Assembly (NCBI GenBank): GCA_964389525.1
Contig: CAYMEX010000001.1
Span: 186,001 to 250,000 of the forward strand
Direction: 5' to 3'
Length of the DNA: 64,000 nt
Origin: JAFLTL01 sp964389525
GTDB taxonomy: Bacteria; Bacteroidota; Bacteroidia; Bacteroidales; Muribaculaceae
The notes beneath the pieces are model-generated. The model saw only the letters and a program-made list of their open reading frames with translations. It was not told where the DNA came from and did no database searches. The number at the start of each line of letters is the position of its first letter. Positions within the stretch are counted from its first letter, which is position 1. Of the stretch, positions 23,001 through 30,872 are shown piece after piece. The position numbers and the translations under genes are program-made.

Positions 23001-25757
23001 ATGTCAGTTTTTCCGCGCTTTCTGCGTCTGTGCCTCTTTTTGATTCTGTCGGCTGTTGCCATTGTGGGATGCAACCGGCCTGAAACGACATATCGTGTAG
23101 GTGTGTCGCAGTGCAGCAACGACGACTGGCGACGCAAGATGAACGGCGAGTTGCTTCGTGAGGCGATGCTGTGCGACGGTCTGCAGGTCGAGATCCGTTC
23201 GGCCGACGACAGCAATGAGCGGCAGATTGCCGATATCCGATATTACATCGACAACGGCTTCGACGCGATCATTGTGGCGCCAAACGAGGCCGAGGCGCTC
23301 ACCCCGGTCATACATGAGGCATACCGCCGGGGCATACCTGTCGTTGTTTTCGACCGTTCGACCACCGACACGGTCTATACCGCATTCCGTGGCGCCGACA
23401 ACCGGGCTATCGGACGCACTGCCGCCGAGATCGCCCGCCGTTGGCTCGGCGACTCGCTCCGTGTGCTCGAACTGTACGGCCTTCCCGGATCGCGTCCGGC
23501 AGTCGACCGTGGAGGCGGCTTTCACGACGCTATGGGTGAGGCGGGGTTTGAGGAGCGCATCATCAGCGCCCCGGGACGCTGGAACTACGATGATGCTTTC
23601 CGCTCGGCCGACTCTGTATTTGCCCTGCACCGCGACATAAACCTTGTGTTCGCTCACAACGACCGCATGGCTATGGCGGCGCGTGCGGCTGCCGACAAGT
23701 ACGGCATGTCGGCGGTGAAGATTATCGGGGTCGACGCTGCCCCCGAGATCGGCATCAGGGCTGTGGCCGACTCGGTCATCGATGCGACTATGCTCTATCC
23801 CACGCAGGGAGCCGACATTTTGCAGACAGCGCTTGCGATACTGCGGGGCGAGCCGTTTGTCAGGGATTCGCTGTACTTCTCCGCCGCGCCTGTCGACATC
23901 AGCTCGGCCGAAATGCTCCTGCGCCAGAATGAGGCTCTTATCGACGAGACGCAGAAACTCGACACACTCAAGGACATGGTCGACGAGTTCTGGGACCGAC
24001 ACTCGGCGCAGACAACGCTTCTCTACGTGACGATTACCGCGCTTGTCCTGCTCATCGGCATTATTTTCATGCTCTTGCGCAACTATTGGACCAATGTCAG
24101 GCATCAGGCTGTTCTTGAAGAGAAAAACCGGCAGCTCGAGCAGTCGGCCGCCGAGATCCGTTCGCTCTACGACCAGTATCAGGAGGCCATGCAGTCAAAA
24201 CTTGTGTTTTTTACCAACGTAAGCCACGATCTCCGCACGCCCCTCACGCTCATCTCCGATCCTGTGAGCCGGCTTCTCGAGGCCGAAAATCTCACGCCCG
24301 GCCAGCATACTCTCATGCGCCTTGCCGATAAGAATGTCAGGATCCTGCAGAGACTGATAAATCAGATACTTGATTTCCGTAAATATGAGAACGGCAAACT
24401 TGAACTGAATCTCGTCGAGGTCGATCTCCGCAAAGAGATCGGCGACTGGGCCGAGTCATTCCGCATGGCGGCGGTTAGGCGGCACATACGCTTTACCATC
24501 GACATACCCGACACCGTCGACACATCTATGGCTCTCGATATAGAGCGTTTCCAGCGTGTGTTCTTCAATCTTATTTCCAATGCGTTTAAGTTCACGCCGC
24601 CCAACGGTCGCGTGTCGGTCGGCTTCACTTTCACCGACGACACTATGGTCATGCGCGTCGCCGACACAGGCAAGGGCATGAGCCCTGAGAGCGTCGGGCA
24701 CATTTTTGAACGCTTTTATCAGGTCGAGAGCATCAGCCCCGAGGGGTCGGGCATTGGACTCGCGGTCACTAAAGCCTTTGTCGAGCTTCATGGCGGCACG
24801 ATCTCGGTTGAGAGCCGCGAGGGCGACGGCACACTCTTTACCGTGACGATACCTCGTCGCCATGTCGCTTCCGGGGGCTCCGCTCGCGACATCGACGTTC
24901 AGCTCCCGGCAGTCGCGGCTTCCGAGCTTGAGGCGATTGATCCCGGTGAGCCGGAGATCAGCGACAATGCCACGACAGTCCTTGTCATTGACGACAACGA
25001 GGATATACGCACCCTTTTGAAAACCTTGCTTCAGGATCGCTATACAGTATTGCTCGCCTCGGGCGGCGCGCAGGGCGTCCGTCTTGCTGTCAGGTATGTG
25101 CCCGACCTCATAATCTGCGATGTGATGATGCCCGGTATCGACGGCATGGAGACGTGCCGCCGCATAAAGGAGGAGCCGATAACCTCCCACATCCCTGTAC
25201 TCATGCTCACGGCCTGTTCGATGGATGAGCAGCGTGTCGAGGGCTATCGCTGCGGAGCCGACGCCTACATCTCCAAACCCTTTGACTCACGCGTGCTTCT
25301 CGCACGTTGCGAGGCGCTTATAGAAAATCGTCGCCGCATTTTCGGCTATCTCGCTTCCGATACCGGCGTGATAGCAGAGAAACAGACTGTCAATTCTGCC
25401 GCCGTTGTGGCCGCTACAGGCATCGACGATGAGTTTTATCAGCGGTTTGTCGGCATTGTCGAGCAGGATCTCTCCGACTCCGCGTTGTCGGTAGAGGATA
25501 TTGCCGGACGGCTTGGTCTGAGCCGCGTGCAGTTCTACCGCAAGATCAAGGCGATCACCAATTATTCGCCCGCCGAGATGGTGCGCATACTGCGTTTGCG
25601 GCATGCCGAGAGGCTCCTAAAAACGACATCGCAGACCGTTGCCGAAATTTCATACGCTGTCGGATTCAGCTCTCCCAGTTACTTCTCGAAATGCTATAAA
25701 GACTACTTCGGCCAATCGCCAACCGACCTCCGCCAGCGCACCTCCCCACCCCGATAA
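23001..25757 (+). CDS. Hybrid two-component regulator with periplasmic sugar-binding sensor (fructose type)
   Basis: A 918-residue one-protein signalling system. From the ATG at 23001: N-terminal membrane signal with a lipobox-like IVGC (Cys24), a LacI/ribose-binding-like periplasmic domain (about 28-310; YRVGVSQCSNDDW, VVFDRSTTD, IIGVDAAPEIG), one transmembrane helix (about 338-358), a histidine kinase with HisKA (NVSHDLRTPL, His409) and HATPase (NLISNAFKFTP, VADTGKGM, GSGIGLAV), a receiver with DDNED and phospho-acceptor Asp707 (ICDVMMPGIDG), and an AraC-type HTH at about 825-910. The architecture matches BT1754, which senses fructose directly. It is divergent from the GH32 gene and probably activates it and the permease/kinase pair. 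Confidence 0.93.
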   Translation: MSVFPRFLRLCLFLILSAVAIVGCNRPETTYRVGVSQCSNDDWRRKMNGELLREAMLCDGLQVEIRSADDSNERQIADIRYYIDNGFDAIIVAPNEAEALTPVIHEAYRRGIPVVVFDRSTTDTVYTAFRGADNRAIGRTAAEIARRWLGDSLRVLELYGLPGSRPAVDRGGGFHDAMGEAGFEERIISAPGRWNYDDAFRSADSVFALHRDINLVFAHNDRMAMAARAAADKYGMSAVKIIGVDAAPEIGIRAVADSVIDATMLYPTQGADILQTALAILRGEPFVRDSLYFSAAPVDISSAEMLLRQNEALIDETQKLDTLKDMVDEFWDRHSAQTTLLYVTITALVLLIGIIFMLLRNYWTNVRHQAVLEEKNRQLEQSAAEIRSLYDQYQEAMQSKLVFFTNVSHDLRTPLTLISDPVSRLLEAENLTPGQHTLMRLADKNVRILQRLINQILDFRKYENGKLELNLVEVDLRKEIGDWAESFRMAAVRRHIRFTIDIPDTVDTSMALDIERFQRVFFNLISNAFKFTPPNGRVSVGFTFTDDTMVMRVADTGKGMSPESVGHIFERFYQVESISPEGSGIGLAVTKAFVELHGGTISVESREGDGTLFTVTIPRRHVASGGSARDIDVQLPAVAASELEAIDPGEPEISDNATTVLVIDDNEDIRTLLKTLLQDRYTVLLASGGAQGVRLAVRYVPDLIICDVMMPGIDGMETCRRIKEEPITSHIPVLMLTACSMDEQRVEGYRCGADAYISKPFDSRVLLARCEALIENRRRIFGYLASDTGVIAEKQTVNSAAVVAATGIDDEFYQRFVGIVEQDLSDSALSVEDIAGRLGLSRVQFYRKIKAITNYSPAEMVRILRLRHAERLLKTTSQTVAEISYAVGFSSPSYFSKCYKDYFGQSPTDLRQRTSPPR

Positions 25758-25836
25758 TTCTCGGCAAAATCTGAAGACTTTGATTTTAAAAACAGTATTT
25801 TATAAGAAAATACTTGTGCTGCGATAAAAAAAAGAT

Positions 25837-25868
25837 GTGTGCCGCAATCAATTATGGTTGTGGCACAC
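25837..25868. terminator. Bidirectional terminator between the regulator and ridA
   Basis: An 11-base-pair stem, GTGTGCCGCAA / TTGTGGCACAC, with one G-T pair. The minus-strand side is followed by a run of eight T, fitting ridA; the plus side by CTTTTAAAA, fitting the regulator. Confidence 0.7.
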
Positions 25869-25891
25869 TTTTAAAAAGATGTTATGTTGGC

Positions 25892-26266
25892 TTAGCGGAG
25901 AGCGATCACCTCGATCTCTACAAGCACCTGCTTCGGAAGCTCCTTGACTGCGACAGCCGAGCGGGCGGGATACGGCTCGGTGAAGTTCTCGGCGTACACG
26001 GCGTTCATGGCAGCGAAGTCACCCATGTCGGCGAGGAAGACAGTTGTCTTCACCACGTTGTCGATGCTGAGGCCTGCCTCGGCGAGGATAGCCTTGAAGT
26101 TGGCGATCGACTGAGCGGTCTGGGCGGTGATGCCTTCGGGGATCTCGCCTGTGGCGGGGTTCACGGGTATCTGACCGGAAACATACACGAATGTGCCTGT
26201 GTCGATGGCCTGGCTGTAGGGACCGATGGCACCCGGAGCGGCAGTAGTTGCGATAGCTTTTTTCAT
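25892..26266 (-). CDS. RidA-family reactive intermediate deaminase
   Basis: A 124-residue RidA/YjgF protein that hydrolyses reactive enamine/imine intermediates made by PLP-dependent dehydratases. Conserved features are GPYSQAI (about 15-21), VYVSGQIPVNPATGEI, NVVKTTVFLADMGDFAAMN, and YPARSAVAVKELPKQVLVEIEVIA with the arginine that binds the substrate carboxylate and the final glutamate. Length and motifs are fully normal. It follows the YihY/BrkB gene by 27 bases on the same strand, with a strong terminator downstream. Confidence 0.94.
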   Translation of the reverse strand: MKKAIATTAAPGAIGPYSQAIDTGTFVYVSGQIPVNPATGEIPEGITAQTAQSIANFKAILAEAGLSIDNVVKTTVFLADMGDFAAMNAVYAENFTEPYPARSAVAVKELPKQVLVEIEVIALR

Positions 26267-26293
26267 AATGGATATTTTATTTGGGGATTGATA

Positions 26294-27661
26294 TTATTTG
26301 TCGGGGATAATGTCGCGAAGCCGTATCTTGTCGGCCTCGGCGAGTGTCATGGCTTCGAGGTCGCCGACCGCCGATATCACTTTGGGATATTGCGAGGCAA
26401 AGCCCGGTATGAAGTTGCTCTTTCCCGATTTGAGCACGCGCCTGATAAGCAGGCCCGCAGTCATCTCTGAGGTGGGAAGCGCCGGATTATAGCCGTAAAA
26501 TTCTTTCTTTTCATCGATAACCACACGGTCGACAAGGCCGAGGTCCACAAGGCGGTTCACCGAAGCGTCGGCCAGCGACAATGGTATGCCGCGGTCGCGC
26601 GAGATGCCGGTCACGTCGGCAGGCGGTTCGCCATTGTCAAAGTGTCTGACGATGGTCGAGAGTACGGCGAGAAGCACCGTCAGTCGGTAGTCGACCGAGA
26701 TCTTGCTCACCTGGCCGAGAAAGCTGAAACGCCCGATGCTTTGCGTCGAGTAGCAGACCACCGCGCCCGCGAGCACGATCATCCACACGAGCTGAAGCCA
26801 CACGAGCAGCAACGGCAGAAATGCGAAACTGCCATAGATGGCGTTATAGCGGCTCACATACACCGCGCCCGACACAAACAGCCATTGCAGCACCGTGAAG
26901 CCGATTCCCGTCAGTATGCCCGCGAAAAACGCGTTTTTAAACGGTACACGCGTGTTGGGTATCAGTAGGTATGCGCCGACAAAGAAAAACCATGTGAGCA
27001 TCATGGCGGCCATGTCGAGCAGCCACGAAACCATGGGCGTGAGCGTCTTGAATGGAAATGTCTCCTGCAGCGTGCTCGACATGAACACATTGATGCCGCT
27101 TGCGCAGATCATCAGTATGGGCAGTATCAGGAATATGGCTGTGTAGTCGGTGATTCTGCGCCATAGCGAACGCCCCTGCTTTATGCCCCATATGAGATTG
27201 AACGATGACTCTACATTGGAGATGAGCGATATGAGTGTCCAGAGCATGACGATCAGGCCAACGCCCACAAAGACACCTTCCGATGCCTGGTTTAGATAGG
27301 AGTCAACAAACGTCAGCGTGTTCTCCAGAGCCTCCTTTTGGGCGGGGAAGTAGGTGAACAGCTGCGATTTCAGTATGTTTTGGAATCCGAATCCGCGTGC
27401 GATCGCAAAAAGCATGGCCAGCACCGGCACAATAGCGAGAAGTGTCGAATAGGTGAGCGATGCGGCCTGACTCTGCAGATCGCGGTCGGTGAAGCTCCTC
27501 ACCGACAGGTTCACTACTTTCAGAAACTTTACGTGCCACGTGTCGTCGGTGCGGTCCCATATTCCCACCGTCACGTATTGCACCCAGGCAGTCACACGCG
27601 AGTGCCACTTCTCTGCGAGAAGCCGCATTCTTCCTTTCTGTGTGTTGTCTGCCTCTGGCAT
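26294..27661 (-). CDS. YihY/BrkB-family inner membrane protein
   Basis: A 455-residue membrane protein of the YihY/UPF0761 family. It opens with a polar segment and the conserved FTDRDLQSQAASLTYSTLLAIVPVLAMLFAIARGFGF, then about six membrane helices (for example GVFVGVGLIVMLWTLISLISNVE, ILPILMICASGINVF, AMMLTWFFFVGAYLLIPNTRVPFKNAFFAG, VWLQLVWMIVLAGAVVCY). A soluble C-terminal tail of about 130 residues resembles a winged helix (IPLSLADASVNRLVDLGLV), as in longer family members. The biochemical function is not established; an older RNase BN label for the family is considered wrong. Confidence 0.88.
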   Translation of the reverse strand: MPEADNTQKGRMRLLAEKWHSRVTAWVQYVTVGIWDRTDDTWHVKFLKVVNLSVRSFTDRDLQSQAASLTYSTLLAIVPVLAMLFAIARGFGFQNILKSQLFTYFPAQKEALENTLTFVDSYLNQASEGVFVGVGLIVMLWTLISLISNVESSFNLIWGIKQGRSLWRRITDYTAIFLILPILMICASGINVFMSSTLQETFPFKTLTPMVSWLLDMAAMMLTWFFFVGAYLLIPNTRVPFKNAFFAGILTGIGFTVLQWLFVSGAVYVSRYNAIYGSFAFLPLLLVWLQLVWMIVLAGAVVCYSTQSIGRFSFLGQVSKISVDYRLTVLLAVLSTIVRHFDNGEPPADVTGISRDRGIPLSLADASVNRLVDLGLVDRVVIDEKKEFYGYNPALPTSEMTAGLLIRRVLKSGKSNFIPGFASQYPKVISAVGDLEAMTLAEADKIRLRDIIPDK

Positions 27662-27680
27662 ATTATGGCCTTATATGCTG

Positions 27681-27711
27681 AAGGGGCGGGGCATTCAGCA
27701 CCCCGCCCCTT
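27681..27711. terminator. GC-rich hairpin after the trigger factor gene
   Basis: AAGGGGCGGGG / CCCCGCCCCTT, an 11-base-pair perfect stem with a 9-base loop, in the 74-base gap between tig and the YihY-family gene. There is no strong T-run on the minus strand, so it may act as a leaky terminator or an mRNA-stabilising hairpin. Confidence 0.55.
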
Positions 27712-27735
27712 CTGTGGTTATTTCTGTCGAGTGGT

Positions 27736-29136
27736 TTACTCGGCTGCGTTCTGATCTTTGGTGAGTTCGTCGATCACGCCGCGGAGCTCGTCGACGCTGA
27801 CTTCCTTAGCCTCTACGCTGATGGCGTTGCGGATAGCGTCAAAGAACTTCACTGTAGCGGCAGTGTTGGCGAGGTTCTGGCGGGTCTTCTTGTCGGCGAG
27901 GAGCTTCTTGCCGTACTCGGCGTAGCTCTCCTCGGGGAGGTTGTTGAGACCGTATTGGGCGAACTGGCGGCGTGCGGCTGCGACAGCGATTTCCATCACG
28001 TCGTCCTCGGTGATCTTGACGTCGAGCTTGCGGCCGACCTCGTCACGGATAAGCTGCCACTTCACGTCGGGCACGACATATTTGTCGAAGTCCTCGGCGA
28101 GTTTGTCAGCAGTCAGTTCGGGGTTCTCGAGAAGCAGATAGCGCTTCAGGAAGTCCTCGGGCACCTTTACGTTGTCGGCATATGTCTCTACCAGATACTT
28201 GCGGGCCGACAGCTGGAATACCTCCTGGCTCGACGGTGCGAACTGGGCGGCGATCATCTGGGCCACGTTCTGGCGGTACTGCTCCTCGTTCTCGATATTG
28301 GCCTGAGGACCGAATGCGTTTTTATAGAACTCCTCGCCAAGCTCTGCCGGCTTGAGGATGATGATTTCCGATACGGTCAGCTCGAAATCGGCCTTGACAT
28401 TGGCGGCTGCATCCTTGTCAGTGATGTGGAGCATCGACGACATTTCGGCAGGGTTGCCCTCGCAGGTAGCCCACGGGTTGAAGACAACCTTGTCGCCTAC
28501 CTTGCAGTGGAGGAATTTCTCGGCCTGAGCCTTGTCTTTGAAGAACATCGGGGCGACGATGCCGTCGATCACCTGGATGGCGTCGGCGCTTTCCTTCACG
28601 GTGCCGTCCTCGTTGAGCTCCATGATCGTACCCTTGACAAGAGCCTTTTCGTCAGCCTCCTCACCGGGAACCTGAGCGCCGAAACGCTCGCGCAGAGCCT
28701 TGTCCTGCTCGTTGATCATCTCCTCGGTCACCTTCACGGTGTAGAACGGGAGCTTCACATCCTTGTCGAGCTTCACGTCGATGTCGGCCGGAAGGGCGAT
28801 CTCAAAAGCGAAGGTGTAATCCTTCTGCTCCATGGTGATTGCCTGAGGATCCGATGCGGGAAGCGGCTCGGCTATATAAACGATGTTGTTCTCTTTGATA
28901 TACTTGTCGACAGCCTCGATCACGACGCGGTTCATTACCTCGCTCTTCACTTCTTTGCCGAAGCGGCGGATAAGGTGCTCGATGCTCACGTGGCCTTTGC
29001 GGAAGCCCGGTATGGTCTGGGTCGCACCGATTTTTTTCAGTTCGGCCTTCACCTTGGCGGCATAGTCATTCTCTTCGACTGCCACGGTGATTTTGGCGGT
29101 CAGTCCATCAGGGTTTTTCTCGTAGCTAACGTTCAT
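27736..29136 (-). CDS. tig: Trigger factor chaperone
   Basis: Ribosome-bound chaperone that meets nascent chains at the exit tunnel. The N-terminal ribosome-binding domain carries the signature IPGFRKGHVS (42-51, G-F-R-x-G). The middle PPIase-like part (roughly 150-245) is diverged, as is usual in Bacteroidota, and the C-terminal arms are helical (from about 260; QYRQNVAQMIAAQFAPSSQEV, YGLNNLPEESYAEYGKKLL). The 466-residue length is typical. The promoter at 29212-29243 fits this gene. clpP/clpX, often next to tig, are not here. Confidence 0.92.
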   Translation of the reverse strand: MNVSYEKNPDGLTAKITVAVEENDYAAKVKAELKKIGATQTIPGFRKGHVSIEHLIRRFGKEVKSEVMNRVVIEAVDKYIKENNIVYIAEPLPASDPQAITMEQKDYTFAFEIALPADIDVKLDKDVKLPFYTVKVTEEMINEQDKALRERFGAQVPGEEADEKALVKGTIMELNEDGTVKESADAIQVIDGIVAPMFFKDKAQAEKFLHCKVGDKVVFNPWATCEGNPAEMSSMLHITDKDAAANVKADFELTVSEIIILKPAELGEEFYKNAFGPQANIENEEQYRQNVAQMIAAQFAPSSQEVFQLSARKYLVETYADNVKVPEDFLKRYLLLENPELTADKLAEDFDKYVVPDVKWQLIRDEVGRKLDVKITEDDVMEIAVAAARRQFAQYGLNNLPEESYAEYGKKLLADKKTRQNLANTAATVKFFDAIRNAISVEAKEVSVDELRGVIDELTKDQNAAE

Positions 29137-29211
29137 TTCTGTATCTTCGTAGATATATGATTCTCAAATGTCATCGGTTGAGTCGCGCGGGTGCCCGTGA
29201 AACTCCGGCTG

Positions 29212-29243
29212 CAAATTTAATCCTTAAATCGCAATTAAGCAAT
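29212..29243 (-). promoter_or_regulatory. Promoter of tig
   Basis: On the minus strand, ATTG (29243-29240; one mismatch to TTTG), 20 bases, then TAAATTTG (29219-29212). It lies 76 bases before the tig ATG. Confidence 0.55.
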
Positions 29244-29341
29244 TTAAGAAAAAAAATCTTTGATTTCGGGCACTGTAGCTCGGTTGCGCCTGGTTATGAG
29301 GCGTCGGCCGTGTCGGCCGATGAGATTTCCTTGATAAAACA

Positions 29342-29372
29342 TTTGTTTATATTGGAATTATCGATAAATTTG
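29342..29372 (+). promoter_or_regulatory. Promoter of the Gfo/Idh/MocA gene
   Basis: TTTG (29342-29345), 19 bases, TAAATTTG (29365-29372): a full match to the Bacteroidota consensus with ideal spacing. It lies 41 bases before the ATG at 29413. Confidence 0.7.
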
Positions 29373-29412
29373 CGTTAATTAATGCTTTATTATATCAATA
29401 AACCAATTGCCC

Positions 29413-30762
29413 ATGAAAAAGCAATCAGAAAAAGAATTGTCCCGAAGGGACTTCCTTAAACTTTCGGCGCTGGGCCTTACCGGATTGACGATCCTGCCGA
29501 GCTGGATCTCAAACGGGGTGCGTGTGGCTCCGAGCGACCGTGTTGTTCTCGGCTTTGTAGGTCTCGGCCAGCAGGGCCTCTCCGACTTTCAGAGCTTCTC
29601 GTCATGTCCCGGTGTGCAGGTAGCCGCATGCTGCGACGTCGACTCGATCAAGCGCGAGCGCTTCCGCCGCCGCGTAGAGGCCTGGCAGAAAACGCAGGAG
29701 ATCGCGCCGCGATGCGACATGTATGAGTTCTACGAGGATCTTCTCGACCGCAAGGATATCGACGTGATCGAGATAGCCACACCCGACCACTGGCATGCGC
29801 TCGTTGCAATCCATGCTTGCCAGACAGGCAAGGACGTCTACTGCCAGAAGCCTCTTGCATACACCATCACCGAGGGGCTCGCCGTGCAGCGCGCCGTCCG
29901 CGACAACAAACGCGTATTCCAGATCGGCAGCCAGCAGCGTTCGAGCAAAGAGTTTCAGGATGCCATAGCACTCGTGCGTGCCGGCAAGATCGGTCACATC
30001 GACAGGATCTATGCACGCGTAGGCGATCCTCCAAAGCCCCTCGACCTCCCCGAGATGCCCGTGCCGGCCAATCTTAACTTCAACCAGTGGCTTGGCCCGC
30101 TCAACGATCCCAAGGTGCACTATCACCCCGACCTCTGTCCTCCCGTCTCGCTCGATCCCGAGGAGAATGAGAAACTTTGGGGAGCATGGCGCTGGTATCA
30201 GGAGACAGGCAACGGCTTTACCGCCGACTGGGGCGCCCACATGTTCGATATCGCACAGGCCGCTATCGGCATGGACGGCTCCGGTCCTGTCGAGTTCATC
30301 CCCAAAGGTTATAACGGCACCGAGTACTCCACCATGAAGTATGCCAACGGTATCGTTATGACTGAGCAGCCCTACCAGGAGGATAATCCCGGAGCACAGG
30401 GCATCAAGTTCATCGGCGACAAAGGCTGGCTTAAGGTTGCGCGCGGCTATATCGAGTGCTCCGATCCCTCGCTCCTCCCCAAAGAAGAGAAGAAGATCGG
30501 CAAGGGTGAATATGAGGTAAGCTCGCCCCACATGCAGAACTTCATCGACTGCGTGCGTTCGCGTCAGAACCCCATCGCTCCCGTCGAGGTCGGTTGCTCC
30601 ACCAACACCCTCTGCTGTCTGCAGAACATCGCCCGTGAGCTCGGACGTCCCGTGCACTGGGATCCCGCCACGCTCAGCTTCAACGGCGACAAAGAGGCTG
30701 AGAACCATCGCCTCTACTGGTATGAGTACCGCAACCCCTACAAGCTGCCCTACTTCTCCTGA
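29413..30762 (+). CDS. Gfo/Idh/MocA-family oxidoreductase with Tat-like signal
   Basis: A 449-residue NAD(P)-dependent sugar oxidoreductase-like protein. The start SRRDFLKLSALGLTGL (10-25) is a twin-arginine signal, so the protein is exported folded with its cofactor. The Rossmann part has GFVGLGQQG (48-56) and IATPDHWHALVA; the EKP motif that holds the catalytic lysine reads QKP here (145-147; DVYCQKPLAY). The C-terminal domain has WGAHMFDIAQ and ends with NPYKLPYFS. Exported members of this family in Bacteroidota include GH109-type enzymes, but I cannot assign a substrate. A near-ideal promoter lies just upstream; ATG was preferred to a TTG two codons earlier. Confidence 0.88.
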   Translation: MKKQSEKELSRRDFLKLSALGLTGLTILPSWISNGVRVAPSDRVVLGFVGLGQQGLSDFQSFSSCPGVQVAACCDVDSIKRERFRRRVEAWQKTQEIAPRCDMYEFYEDLLDRKDIDVIEIATPDHWHALVAIHACQTGKDVYCQKPLAYTITEGLAVQRAVRDNKRVFQIGSQQRSSKEFQDAIALVRAGKIGHIDRIYARVGDPPKPLDLPEMPVPANLNFNQWLGPLNDPKVHYHPDLCPPVSLDPEENEKLWGAWRWYQETGNGFTADWGAHMFDIAQAAIGMDGSGPVEFIPKGYNGTEYSTMKYANGIVMTEQPYQEDNPGAQGIKFIGDKGWLKVARGYIECSDPSLLPKEEKKIGKGEYEVSSPHMQNFIDCVRSRQNPIAPVEVGCSTNTLCCLQNIARELGRPVHWDPATLSFNGDKEAENHRLYWYEYRNPYKLPYFS

Positions 30763-30821
30763 CCACTTATCAAGCCCTGCTATCACAGCTATTATAGCTA
30801 TATCAGCTATTTCCCTACAAA

Positions 30822-30853
30822 AAAACGCCTCCCGGTTTCCGGGAAGCGTTTTC
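30822..30853. terminator. Bidirectional terminator between convergent genes
   Basis: AAAAACGC-c-TCCCGG-ttt-CCGGGA-AGCGTTTT followed by CTTTTT on the plus strand and AAAAAAA before it. It serves the oxidoreductase gene (plus) and the rhamnosidase gene (minus). Confidence 0.8.
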
Positions 30854-30872
30854 TTTTTCATAAAGGCAGTCT

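Noticed and set aside
27955..29160. A 401-codon plus-strand frame opposite trigger factor
   Set aside because: Antisense shadow; no recognisable domain, low-complexity Leu/Val/His-rich translation.
29602..30861. A 419-codon minus-strand frame
   Set aside because: Antisense to the Gfo/Idh/MocA gene, which has its own promoter and clear motifs.
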